Shown here piece after piece: positions 48,038 through 56,327 of a stretch of DNA of 64,000 nucleotides. The position numbers were made by a program, and so were the translations under genes. The notes under the pieces are model-generated. The model saw only the letters and a list, made by a program, of their open reading frames with translations. It did not search any database and was not told the DNA's origin. The first letter of the stretch is position 1. Every line of letters begins with the position of its first letter. Source of the DNA: Delftia sp. PS-11 (GTDB lineage Bacteria; Pseudomonadota; Gammaproteobacteria; Burkholderiales; Burkholderiaceae_C); assembly GCF_029870285.1 (NCBI RefSeq), contig NZ_JACSYA010000002.1:62001-126000 (forward strand), given 5' to 3'.

Positions 48038-48871
48038 TCATTCCAGCGGAACGCGCAGGCTTTCGATGACCGCCTCGGTCCGCGGACGCACGCCGCGCCA
48101 CCAGGCAAAGGCCTCAGCAGCCTGCTCGGCCAGCATGCCGACGCCGTCGGCGCAGCGGGTCACGCCGGCGTTGACCGCCAGGCGCAGAAAAGGGGTCATG
48201 CCCTTGGCATAGGCCAGCTCGTAGGCCAGCGCGCAGCCGGAAAACACGCTGGCAGGCACGGGGGGCAACTCGCCCCGCAGGCTGGCCGAGGTGGCGTTGA
48301 AAACGACATCGAAGCGCTGGCCCTCCAGTGCGCCATAGCCGCTGGCGCGCACGCTGGTGCCAGCCGGCGCATGGCGCAGTGCGATGGCGGCCAGCTCCTG
48401 GGCCTTGCCATCGCTGCGGTTGGCGATGACCAGCTCGGCGGGCCCTTCGGCCAGGAACGGCAGCAGCGCGCCGCGCGCTGCGCCGCCGGCTCCCAGCAGC
48501 AGCACGCGGCGGCCGGCCAGAGGCTGGCCCAGGTTGTGGACCGTATCGCGCACCAGGCCCACGCCGTCGAAGTTCTCGCCCACGATGCGCGGACCGTCGA
48601 GCTTGAGGCAGTTGACCGCACCGGCCAGTTCGGCGCTGGGCGAGCGCTCGTCGGCGTAGGCGAAGGCGTCGAGCTTGAAGGGCGCAGTGATGTTGATGCC
48701 GCGGCCACCCGCTGCGCGCAAGGCATCCACCGCCTCCTTGAAGCCGCCGATGGGGCCCAGAATCTTGGTGTATGCGATGTCGTGGCCCAGGGAGCGCGCG
48801 AACTCGCCGTGGATGAAGGGCGACTTGCTGAAGTCGATGGGGTTGCCGATGACGGCGTACTTGTCGGTCAT
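48038..48871 (-). CDS. Shikimate dehydrogenase-family protein (AroE paralogue)
   Basis: The 277-residue oxidoreductase has the AroE elements NPIDFSKSPFIH near residue 9, NITAPFK near 59 (catalytic Lys), the NADP-binding LLLGAGGAARGAL near 122 and an NRS element near 145. The usual NTDG motif reads NFDG (GENFDGVGL near 98), with the substrate Asp kept. It is the last gene of the CoA-transferase operon and overlaps it by 4 bp, so it may act on a hydroxy- or keto-acid of that pathway rather than in aromatic biosynthesis. Confidence 0.8.
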   Translation of the reverse strand: MTDKYAVIGNPIDFSKSPFIHGEFARSLGHDIAYTKILGPIGGFKEAVDALRAAGGRGINITAPFKLDAFAYADERSPSAELAGAVNCLKLDGPRIVGENFDGVGLVRDTVHNLGQPLAGRRVLLLGAGGAARGALLPFLAEGPAELVIANRSDGKAQELAAIALRHAPAGTSVRASGYGALEGQRFDVVFNATSASLRGELPPVPASVFSGCALAYELAYAKGMTPFLRLAVNAGVTRCADGVGMLAEQAAEAFAWWRGVRPRTEAVIESLRVPLE

Positions 48872-50121
48872 GTGCCCACCTTGGCTGGCGCCGTGGCCGG
48901 TTTGGAAAACAGGACGCCGTCGCGCTGCATCTCGGCGATTTCCTCACGCGAGAAGCCCAGGCTGGCGGCAATGGATTCGTTGTGCTCGCCCAGCTCGGGC
49001 GCCACATCGCGGATGGTGGTGTCGCAGGCTGAGAAGCGAAATGGCAGATTGGGCAGCTGGATGCGACCCAGCACAGGGTGGTTTTGCTCCACCAGCATGC
49101 CGCGCGCCTGAATCTGCGGGTCGGCCAGCACTTCGTCGATGCGCTGTACCTTGGCGGCAGGCACGTCGATCGCGTCGCACAGTGCCAGCAACTGTGCCAC
49201 CTTGCGCTGCGCCACCCAGGGCTTGACCACCGAGAGGATCTCCAGGCGGTGGGCGTTGCGGCCCGCCGAGGTGTGCAGGCGCGCGTTGGCTGCGAAGCCG
49301 GCCGGTCCGCCGTTGGATTCGAGCATCTGCGCGAAGCGCTTCCAGGCGTCGTCCACCTGCGCGGCAATCACCAGGTCGCCGTCGGCGGCGCGAAATACGC
49401 CATAGAGCGTGGAAGTGGGCATGTCGTGGCCGGTCTGTACCGGCACTTCATTGCCGCCCGACAGCGTATAGCACTGGATGGCGTACTCGTGCATGGACAC
49501 CAGGGTGTCGTACAGCGCCATGTCGATGTGCTGCCCGCGCCCGGACTTCACGCGCCCGAGCAGGGCGGCATTGATTGCGGCCACCGCATGGATTCCGGTG
49601 TACATGTCGCCCAGCGAGATGCGAAGCAGCGGAGGCGCCTCGCCGGGCGTGCCCACCATCTGCATGATGCCGCTCTTGGCCTCGGCAATCAGGCCGAAGC
49701 CGGCACGGTGCGCGTCGGGGCCGGTGTGGCCGTAGGCGGAGATGGAGCAGTACACCAGGCCGGCGTTGCGGGCCGCCAGTTCCGCGTAGCCCAGGCCCAG
49801 CTTGTCCAGCGCGCCGGGGCGGTAGTTTTCGACGAACACGTCAGCACTGTCGCACAGCTTTTGCATCAGCGCGCGGCCGCGCGGGTCCTTGGTGTTGACG
49901 CTCAGGCCCTTCTTGCCCATGTTCAGCTGCAGGAAATAGCCGCTGTGCTCGCCCACGAACCAGGCATGCTGGCGGCCTGCATCTCCGGTGCCGGGGCGTT
50001 CCACCTTGATCACTTCGGCGCCCATGGCCGCCAGGCAGCGGCCCACGTAGGGGCCGGCCAGGAAATGGCTGTAGTCGATGACGCGGATGCCCTCCAGCGG
50101 GCGCGATTGCATCGGCAGCAT
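48868..50121 (-). CDS. CaiB/BaiF-family CoA-transferase
   Basis: The 417-residue class III CoA-transferase has LEGIRVIDYSHFLAGPYVGRCLAAMGAEVIKVE at the N-terminus, VFVENYRPGALDKLGLGY near 97 and SISAYGHTGP near 126, all family hallmarks. Around residue 172 is SLGDMYTGIHA with the conserved catalytic Asp. The acyl substrate is unknown. It overlaps the MaoC stop codon by one base (TGATG) and the aroE-like start by 4 bp. Confidence 0.9.
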   Translation of the reverse strand: MLPMQSRPLEGIRVIDYSHFLAGPYVGRCLAAMGAEVIKVERPGTGDAGRQHAWFVGEHSGYFLQLNMGKKGLSVNTKDPRGRALMQKLCDSADVFVENYRPGALDKLGLGYAELAARNAGLVYCSISAYGHTGPDAHRAGFGLIAEAKSGIMQMVGTPGEAPPLLRISLGDMYTGIHAVAAINAALLGRVKSGRGQHIDMALYDTLVSMHEYAIQCYTLSGGNEVPVQTGHDMPTSTLYGVFRAADGDLVIAAQVDDAWKRFAQMLESNGGPAGFAANARLHTSAGRNAHRLEILSVVKPWVAQRKVAQLLALCDAIDVPAAKVQRIDEVLADPQIQARGMLVEQNHPVLGRIQLPNLPFRFSACDTTIRDVAPELGEHNESIAASLGFSREEIAEMQRDGVLFSKPATAPAKVGT

Positions 50122-50603
50122 CAGAAGGCTCCCGGGCGGCGCGGGATCATCAGGCGGTGCTCGCCCTTTTGCACCGCTTCACCGTGCTGGTTGATCAGCT
50201 CCGAGGGCAGGATGACGATGCCCCAGCCTGGGCGGCTCTTGCTGGCGCGCAGGCCCGTCACACGGAACTTCACGTGCAGCGTGTCATTGATCTTGATCGG
50301 CAGCAGGAAGTCCCAGGTCCATCCCAGCGACATGCCGGGCAGGAAACGGTACTCGCTTTGCGTCTTCAGGCCGTCGGCAATGGACAGGCCCAGCAGGCCA
50401 TGGGCCACGCGGGTGCCGAACGGCGTGGTTTTGGCGTAGGCCTCGTCGATGTGCACCGGCGTGAAATCGCCCGTGAGTTCGGCATAGGCGTTGATGCGCG
50501 CCTCGGTCACCTCGTAGGTGGGGCTCACGCACTCGTCGCCCTCGGCGGCGTCGTCCCAGTAGCGCTCGGGGGTCTTGAAATCGATCTTGGGGATCTTGAT
50601 CAT
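50121..50603 (-). CDS. MaoC-family (R)-enoyl-CoA hydratase/dehydratase
   Basis: The 160-residue hot-dog-fold protein has the hydratase motif GDFTPVHIDEAYAKTTPFGTRVAHG near residues 45-69, with the catalytic Asp and His. It probably hydrates or dehydrates the acyl-CoA made by the adjacent CoA-transferase. It is 24 bp downstream of the reductase-VOC fusion gene and is coupled to the CoA-transferase gene. Confidence 0.88.
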   Translation of the reverse strand: MIKIPKIDFKTPERYWDDAAEGDECVSPTYEVTEARINAYAELTGDFTPVHIDEAYAKTTPFGTRVAHGLLGLSIADGLKTQSEYRFLPGMSLGWTWDFLLPIKINDTLHVKFRVTGLRASKSRPGWGIVILPSELINQHGEAVQKGEHRLMIPRRPGAF

Positions 50604-50627
50604 GTCGTTCTTCTCTGTGGATGCGGA

Positions 50628-51983
50628 TCAGGCGCGCGGTTGCACGGCCAGGGCCTGCGCGACGCTGCCGGGCGCGGCCTGAATCAATTCAATGGCCAGG
50701 CCATCGGGCAGCTGAAGCCAGTTGAAGCCCTGGGGCAGGGGGGTCACGCCCCAGGACGAGGCCGCGAAAATCGCGGCATCCAGGTCCTCGACCATCACGC
50801 CCAGGTGGGCGAGCCAGCCGGCGTCATTGCTCGCAGGGGCTTCAAAGCCGGGGGTGGCGATCAGCTGCATGCCGCCCAGCGTCCAGTATTGGCTGGGGTT
50901 GTCCGCCGGGCCTGCCACCTCGCGCATCTCCATGCCCAGCACCTCTCGGAAGAAGCGGATGTGCCAGTGAATGTCGCGTACGCGCACGGCCACATGTTCC
51001 ACATAGGCGCGGGTGGGCGCGGCGGTCTTGACGGGTTCTGTCATGGAGGGTTCCTGGGCAAGAGTCGTGGCGCGCTCGATGCCCTTGATGCAGGCCGCGA
51101 GCGTGCGGTTCACCGGGGTGGCCACGCCGCAGCGCTCTCCCCAGCGCACCACGGCGCCGTTGATGAAGTCAATCTCGGTCACGGAGCCCTTTTCGAGGCT
51201 CTGCAGCATGGATGTCTTGAAGTCGGCCGGCAGGCCGGCGCTGGCCTTGGTCCAGGCCGCCCGGGCTTCGGGTGTGGTCAGCGGGATGCCGCAGGCGCGG
51301 GCCACGTCCATGGCCTCCTGCACTGCGGCGATGGCGGTGGCTTCGATCTCGGGCAGCTGGTACAGCGGGCCGTAGGTCAGGCGGGTGATGGCGGCCACTG
51401 CGCCGGTGGCCACATTCACCAGCAGCTTGTCCCAGATGATCCCCTGGATGTTGTCGCTCACCGTGGTGGCCATGCCCGCCGCGTTGAAGGCTTCGCCGAT
51501 GGCCAGTGCACGGGGCGTGATGCGGCCATCGAGTTCGCCGATCAGGGTCTCCTTGCCGGTGACGCCGGCGATGATGCTGCCCGGCGCCAGCATGACGCCG
51601 CCCACATAGGTCTTGCCTGCCAGCAGGCGCTCGCGCCCCACCAGTTCGGCCAGAACGTCCTCGTGGCCCAGGCCGTTTTGCAGCGACATGACCACCGTGC
51701 CGGGCCCCACCAGTTCCAGCGCGCCGGCCATGGCCTCGCGGGTGTGAAAGGACTTCACCAGCACGATCACCAGATCCTGCGGGCCAAGGCCCTGGGCGCT
51801 GGTGGCGGCGCGGGCGCGCACCGTCAGCTCGCCCTGGGCAGTGCGCATGCGCAGGCCATCGTGGTTGATGGCGTCCACATGTGCGCGGTTGCGGTTGATC
51901 AGCGTGACCTCATGGCCCGTCCGGGCGAGCGTGCCGCCGATGGAACATCCCAGGGCCCCTGCGCCCAGAACTGCGATCTTCAA
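50628..51983 (-). CDS. Fusion: ketopantoate reductase-like (PanE/ApbA) domain plus VOC/glyoxalase domain
   Basis: The 451-residue protein joins two families in one open frame. Residues about 1-310 are PanE-like: KIAVLGAGALGCSIGG at the N-terminus, catalytic Lys in VIVLVKSFHT near 75, and WDKLLVNVATGAVAAITR near 172. Residues about 325-445 are a VOC domain (VEHVAVRVRDIHWHIRFFREVLGMEM, WLAHLGVMVEDLDAAIFAA). The start is a TTG at 51983 with an AGGAGG site 6 nt upstream. The longer frame to 52046 would cross the operator. As first gene of a CoA-transferase operon it probably acts on a 2-keto or 2-methyl-keto intermediate. Confidence 0.85.
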   Translation of the reverse strand: MKIAVLGAGALGCSIGGTLARTGHEVTLINRNRAHVDAINHDGLRMRTAQGELTVRARAATSAQGLGPQDLVIVLVKSFHTREAMAGALELVGPGTVVMSLQNGLGHEDVLAELVGRERLLAGKTYVGGVMLAPGSIIAGVTGKETLIGELDGRITPRALAIGEAFNAAGMATTVSDNIQGIIWDKLLVNVATGAVAAITRLTYGPLYQLPEIEATAIAAVQEAMDVARACGIPLTTPEARAAWTKASAGLPADFKTSMLQSLEKGSVTEIDFINGAVVRWGERCGVATPVNRTLAACIKGIERATTLAQEPSMTEPVKTAAPTRAYVEHVAVRVRDIHWHIRFFREVLGMEMREVAGPADNPSQYWTLGGMQLIATPGFEAPASNDAGWLAHLGVMVEDLDAAIFAASSWGVTPLPQGFNWLQLPDGLAIELIQAAPGSVAQALAVQPRA

Positions 51984-52026
51984 GACTTGCCTCCTGTATC
52001 GAATGGAGGCGATTTTGGGAATCCGG

Positions 52027-52055
52027 ATCAGATATGGAAACACCATGAATCTGAT
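52027..52055. promoter_or_regulatory. Candidate LysR operator between the fusion gene and lysR
   Basis: ATCAGAT (52027-52033) and ATCTGAT (52049-52055) are exact inverted repeats around a nested ATGG/CCAT pair (52034-52037, 52043-52046). The element lies in the 102-bp divergent promoter region, 44 nt from the fusion gene and 31 nt from the lysR start. An AATAAT box ends 5 nt before the lysR ATG. Confidence 0.6.
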
Positions 52056-52085
52056 AGTCCGTATGAGAATTTGAAATAATGGGGC

Positions 52086-53021
52086 ATGTCTCCCCTGGAT
52101 GAACTTGGCTCCCTGGACCTGCGGCTGCTACGCCTGCTGGAGGCGCTTTACCGCACTGGCAGCGTCACGCGCAGCGCCGAGCTGCTGGGGCAGGGGCAGC
52201 CCACGGTGAGCCTGTGGCTCAGGCGACTGCGCGCGCAGTTCGCCGATCCGCTGTTCGTGCGCACGGCCACCGGCATGCAGGCCACACCCCGTATGGATGC
52301 CATGATCGGCACCGTCCGCGAGGTGCTCGATGGCATGCGCCGCCTGGCCGAGGCCGGGCGCGCGTTCGATCCGGCCATCGCCGACCGGGAGTTCCGTGTG
52401 CTCATGACGGATGCCAGCCACGTCACGCTGCTGCCGAGGCTGTTCTCGCATGTGCAGGCGCTGGCGCCGCAGGTGCGCATCGAGGCGGGGGCATTGCACG
52501 CCAGCATGGCCGAGGAGCTGAGCGATGGCAGGGCCGACCTGGCGCTGGGCCTGATCCCGCAGCTGGAGTCCGGCTTCTACCAGCAGACCCTGTTTGACCA
52601 GGACTGGATCTGCCTGGCCAGCAGGCAGCATCCGCGCGTGCGGCCGCAGGCCTTCACCCGCCGCGATTACGAGCGCGAGGCGCATGTGGGCATCGTCTCG
52701 GGCACCGGCCAGCAACTGCTGGAGGCCACGCTGGAGCAGCTGGGTTTGCGGCGCAACGTGACCCTGCGCCTGCCGGGATTCCTGGGCCTGCCAGCCACGC
52801 TGTCCACGACGCAGCTGATCGCAACGCTGCCGAGGCATATCGGCGAGACCCTCGCGCGCACCGGGGGCGGGCTGCAGGTGCTGCCGTGCCCGCTGCCGAT
52901 TCCCAAGTTCCAGGTCAAGCAGCACTGGCACGCGCGCTACCACCAGGACCCTGCCAACCGCTGGCTGCGCGGCGTGTGCGCCGAGCTGTTCATGACCGAA
53001 GACCGGCAGTCACCGGGTTAG
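52086..53021 (+). CDS. LysR-family transcriptional regulator
   Basis: The 311-residue regulator has the N-terminal winged HTH (LRLLRLLEALYRTGSVTRSAELLGQGQPTVSLWLRRL, residues about 12-48) and a LysR substrate-binding domain. The HTH is of the NodD/NahR-like type seen in beta-proteobacterial catabolic operons. It is divergent from the fusion-MaoC-CoA-transferase-aroE operon and presumably controls it with a pathway intermediate as inducer. Confidence 0.92.
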   Translation: MSPLDELGSLDLRLLRLLEALYRTGSVTRSAELLGQGQPTVSLWLRRLRAQFADPLFVRTATGMQATPRMDAMIGTVREVLDGMRRLAEAGRAFDPAIADREFRVLMTDASHVTLLPRLFSHVQALAPQVRIEAGALHASMAEELSDGRADLALGLIPQLESGFYQQTLFDQDWICLASRQHPRVRPQAFTRRDYEREAHVGIVSGTGQQLLEATLEQLGLRRNVTLRLPGFLGLPATLSTTQLIATLPRHIGETLARTGGGLQVLPCPLPIPKFQVKQHWHARYHQDPANRWLRGVCAELFMTEDRQSPG

Positions 53022-53042
53022 GGTGTCTGTTCTCCTGCACAT

Positions 53043-53066
53043 CAGGGCGGCCAGCGTGCCGCCCTG
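53043..53066. terminator. Hairpin after lysR, before the convergent Bug gene
   Basis: CAGGGCGGC (53043-53051) and GCCGCCCTG (53058-53066) form a perfect 9-bp stem with a 6-nt loop. No T run follows. It may be a weak terminator for lysR. The rest of 53067-53198 shows nothing recognisable. Confidence 0.4.
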
Positions 53067-53198
53067 CGGTGTTCGCTTCGTGCCTGATGCCATGAGTCTG
53101 GCGCCTTTTCCCTCAAGAAAAGGTGCTGCCTGTGCAGCCAGGGCAGAAGCCGCCAACGAACCAGCCTGGCATGCGCAGAAAGTTCCGCTCTGAAATGA

Positions 53199-54188
53199 TT
53201 ACTGCCTGTCGATTTTTGCGGACTCGGCCACCTGTCCCCACAGGAGTGAATTCTCCCGGAGAAGCTTCGAAAATCCCTCTCCGGTCACCACATCCGGCAC
53301 GGCCCCTATGCTGTCGGCGAAATCCTTGATTTCCTTGCTGGCCATCGCAATCGAGATATCGTTCTGGAGTTTTGTCACGATGGCTGGCGGCGTGCCTTTG
53401 AGAAGCCAGAGCCCCGTGAAATTCACCACCCCATAGTTCTTGACGCCCGCCTCTGCGAACGTCGGAACATCCGGCAGTGCCTTGAGTCTTGCGTTGCCGG
53501 TCACGGCGAGCAGCCTCAGCTTGCCACCCTTTACCTGCCCGATGACTCCGGCGGTCGAGGCGAGCTGAAAGTCGATTTGCTTGCTCAGCACCGCCATGGT
53601 TGCTTCGCCGTTGCCCTTGAACGGCACATGGGTTGCATCGAACCCTGCAGCCTTCTTCAACGCCTCGGTACCGAAGTGGGGCATCGTTCCCGCACCACCC
53701 GTGCCGTAGTTGAGCTTGCCTGGATTGGCCTTGGCATAAGCCACCAGTTCGGAGAGGGTGCGGAATTTGGAGTCTGCAGCAACCGCAATCGCCACGGGCG
53801 CAAAGTTGAAGGCCGCAACCGCAATGAGGTCCTTCTCGTAATCCCAGGCAAGCTTGTGGAAGACGTGCGGCAAGATAGAGTACGTCAGGTCGTTGGCGAC
53901 AAGAGAGTAGCCGTCAGCCGCGGAGCGCGCCACAAGACTGACGCCGATGGTGCTGGTGCCTCCGGGCTTGTTATCCACATAGAAGGACTGGCCGGTCTGC
54001 TCCGTCAGCTTCTGTGCCACACGCCGGGTCACCTGGTCGACAGCGCCTCCGGGGGCATATGGAACCACGATCTTGACGGACTTGCTCGGATAGACATCCG
54101 CCGCGCACACGGCCGAGGCACCAGCCGAGACGGACAGGGCAATGGCCGCCACTCGCAGGCCGAAAAACGCAAATGATTTTTTGGTCAT
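53199..54188 (-). CDS. Bug-family (TctC-like) periplasmic solute-binding protein 1
   Basis: The 329-residue protein has a signal peptide (IALSVSAGASAVCAAD) and the Bug pattern YPSKSVKIVVPYAPGGAVDQVTRRVAQKL, then VDNKPGGTSTIGVSLVARSAADGYSLV. These bind carboxylates or other small solutes in the periplasm, but no TctA/TctB permease is encoded here. It is the last gene of the cluster, 28 bp after the second Bug gene. Confidence 0.9.
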   Translation of the reverse strand: MTKKSFAFFGLRVAAIALSVSAGASAVCAADVYPSKSVKIVVPYAPGGAVDQVTRRVAQKLTEQTGQSFYVDNKPGGTSTIGVSLVARSAADGYSLVANDLTYSILPHVFHKLAWDYEKDLIAVAAFNFAPVAIAVAADSKFRTLSELVAYAKANPGKLNYGTGGAGTMPHFGTEALKKAAGFDATHVPFKGNGEATMAVLSKQIDFQLASTAGVIGQVKGGKLRLLAVTGNARLKALPDVPTFAEAGVKNYGVVNFTGLWLLKGTPPAIVTKLQNDISIAMASKEIKDFADSIGAVPDVVTGEGFSKLLRENSLLWGQVAESAKIDRQ

Positions 54189-54216
54189 GATTTCAGGGGG
54201 GAGTTGCAGTGGCTGC

Positions 54217-55182
54217 TCAGTCGGACTTGATGTTGCCGGCCTTGATCACCTTCGCCCACTTGGCGGTTTCCGATTTCACGAAGGCGGCGAAGTCTTGCGA
54301 GCTTGAGCCCACGCCTTGCACGCCGGCTTCAGCGAACCTTTTGGCGACTGCAGGGCTTGCAACCACTGCCCTCGTCTCTGCCTCAAGGCGCTCCACAATG
54401 GCCCGTGGTGTATTGGCTGGAGCGAACAAGCCATTCCATTCGCTGACTTCGAAGCCCGGGATGGCACTTTCCGCGACGGTGGGCGTCTGCGGCCACGTGT
54501 CCACCCGCTTCGCCGACGTGATCGCGATGGCCTTGAGCTTGCCGCCCTTCACAAACGAACCACTGGCGCTGGTCGCACTGAACATGAGATCGACCTGCCC
54601 GCCAATGAGGTCGGTCAACGCAGGAGCGCCGCCCTTGTAGGGAATGTGCGTGAGCGAGATTTTCTCGCTCTGCGCGAACAGCTCTGCCGCCAGATGCTGT
54701 GCGCCCCCGCTGCCGGCCGAAGCGAAGGTCAAGGTGCCGGGTTTCTCCCTGGCAGCCTTGATGATTTCCGGGACGCTGCCGTAAGGCGATTTCGACGGCA
54801 CGACCAGAAGCAGCGGAACTTGCACGACCAGCGAAATGGGCGAGAAGTCCTTGGTCGGGTCATAGTTCAGCTTCGGAAACAGGCTCGGATTGACGGCATG
54901 CGAAGTGGCGTCGAGCAAAAGGGTGTACCCGTCCGCTGGGGACTTGGCCACCGCTGACGCACCGATGGTGCCGCTGGCTCCGGGACGGTTGTCCACGATG
55001 ATTTGCTGCTTCAGGCGCTCGCCGAGGTGCTGCGCGAGGATGCGGGCGGTATTGTCCGCGGCGCCTCCTGCCGGGTAGGGCACGACGAGCTTGATGGGCT
55101 TGTCGGGCCATTCGGCGTGGGCAACGCCCATTGCCATGGTCAGCGCGGCTGCGACAAGGGTTGGCTTGATCAGGTGCTTCAT
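54217..55182 (-). CDS. Bug-family (TctC-like) periplasmic solute-binding protein 2
   Basis: The 321-residue protein has a signal peptide (LVAAALTMAMGVAHAE) and the Bug motifs WPDKPIKLVVPYPAGGAADNTARIL and VDNRPGASGTIGASAVAKSPADGYTLL. It is 74 bp downstream of the cyclase gene. A longer frame to 55383 lacks support, and the signal peptide fixes the start at 55182. Confidence 0.9.
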   Translation of the reverse strand: MKHLIKPTLVAAALTMAMGVAHAEWPDKPIKLVVPYPAGGAADNTARILAQHLGERLKQQIIVDNRPGASGTIGASAVAKSPADGYTLLLDATSHAVNPSLFPKLNYDPTKDFSPISLVVQVPLLLVVPSKSPYGSVPEIIKAAREKPGTLTFASAGSGGAQHLAAELFAQSEKISLTHIPYKGGAPALTDLIGGQVDLMFSATSASGSFVKGGKLKAIAITSAKRVDTWPQTPTVAESAIPGFEVSEWNGLFAPANTPRAIVERLEAETRAVVASPAVAKRFAEAGVQGVGSSSQDFAAFVKSETAKWAKVIKAGNIKSD

Positions 55183-55256
55183 TTTGTCTCCGTTGAGTTG
55201 GCGATGGGACCGCCTGCACAACTGCCGGCAGGCCTGTGCATCCTTTGCGTTATCGT

Positions 55257-56318
55257 TCAGACCGTTGCGATGGGCGTTGCGGGAGAACCCACCGCGCCTG
55301 GCAGCCTCAGCGGCGGCGCAGTCAGCAGGAATCGGGAGCGATGGTTCTGACGCAGCCACTGGGCCAGCGGCGTGAAATGCCACAGCTCGCCCAAATGAAT
55401 TCCGTGCTTGAAAAGGCAGTGTTCATGCAGCGGCAGGCGCGGCCCGCGAATGGGGGTCGGCTGCAAGAGCCGGGGGACGACCAGCTCCACTGCCGGGTTG
55501 TCTGCCAGGAGGCAGGCGAGCCGGACGTCGACAATCCAGTTGAGCAGCCTGGCGTCGTTGCCATCCAGGCCGCTGCCTGTCTTGTGCAGCAGATCCAGGT
55601 CGGGCTGGCGATTCATGCCCAGCAGAGTGTCTGCAAAGCCTGTGTGGATGCACACCATATCCCCGGCTTCCACGTCGATCTGGTCGGCCTCGAGAATGCG
55701 CATCAGCCGGTCATATCCGACGGCCTCGCGGCGCCTGCCGATATGGTGTTCCAGATCGATGAGAACGCCCCGGCCCTGCACGCCGTGCTCGGCCAGGTTC
55801 TGGATGCCCAGGGCTTCGGCCCGTGGGCCAGGAAACCGCATCCAGTCCTGTGGCGCATGCGGCTGCTCTGGAGCCGCGTGGATGTCCACGCCTGCACGGA
55901 ATCCGTTGTAGAAAACCGCCTCGCTCTGACCGTCGCCGTCGGCGTCGAACCGGCTCCCCATGTGCGCCAGGCTGTCCCACTGCGTGGAATACTGCGTATT
56001 CATCACCAGGACTTCATCGCACACCACGTCGGTCAGCGTCGGGTCCTCGTCGGCATATGACCAGCAGAACCCTTGCGCCCCGGCGCTTTTGCCGTCACGC
56101 AGCGTGGAAAACGTCTGCGCAGGCATGCGGCGCGGATTCATCGTCATGCCGCCGGGGACATCGAGAGGCAGCGACAGGCAGAAGGTAATCCCCTCCTTGA
56201 CCTCGGCAACGCCTTGCATGACTTTGCTGCGGTCAACGAGGTTCATGCGGCCGCGCTGGTCGTCCACCCCGAACTCGCCCCAGCTGCTGCCCTCAGGGGC
56301 ATTTTTCCATCGCTGCAT
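55257..56318 (-). CDS. Cyclase-family metal-dependent hydrolase (kynurenine formamidase-like)
   Basis: The 353-residue protein resembles the large members of the cyclase superfamily: WGEFGVDDQRGRMNLVD near the N-terminus, LSLPLDVPGG near 50, NTQYSTQWDSLAHMGSRFDADG near 107-128 (the His-bearing metal-binding segment) and HIGRRREAVGYDRL near 193. It probably hydrolyses an amide, lactone or enol ester in the pathway of the neighbouring dehydrogenase and aldolase. It is 9 bp after the dehydrogenase gene. Confidence 0.85.
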   Translation of the reverse strand: MQRWKNAPEGSSWGEFGVDDQRGRMNLVDRSKVMQGVAEVKEGITFCLSLPLDVPGGMTMNPRRMPAQTFSTLRDGKSAGAQGFCWSYADEDPTLTDVVCDEVLVMNTQYSTQWDSLAHMGSRFDADGDGQSEAVFYNGFRAGVDIHAAPEQPHAPQDWMRFPGPRAEALGIQNLAEHGVQGRGVLIDLEHHIGRRREAVGYDRLMRILEADQIDVEAGDMVCIHTGFADTLLGMNRQPDLDLLHKTGSGLDGNDARLLNWIVDVRLACLLADNPAVELVVPRLLQPTPIRGPRLPLHEHCLFKHGIHLGELWHFTPLAQWLRQNHRSRFLLTAPPLRLPGAVGSPATPIATV

Positions 56319-56327
56319 TGCGCGTCC

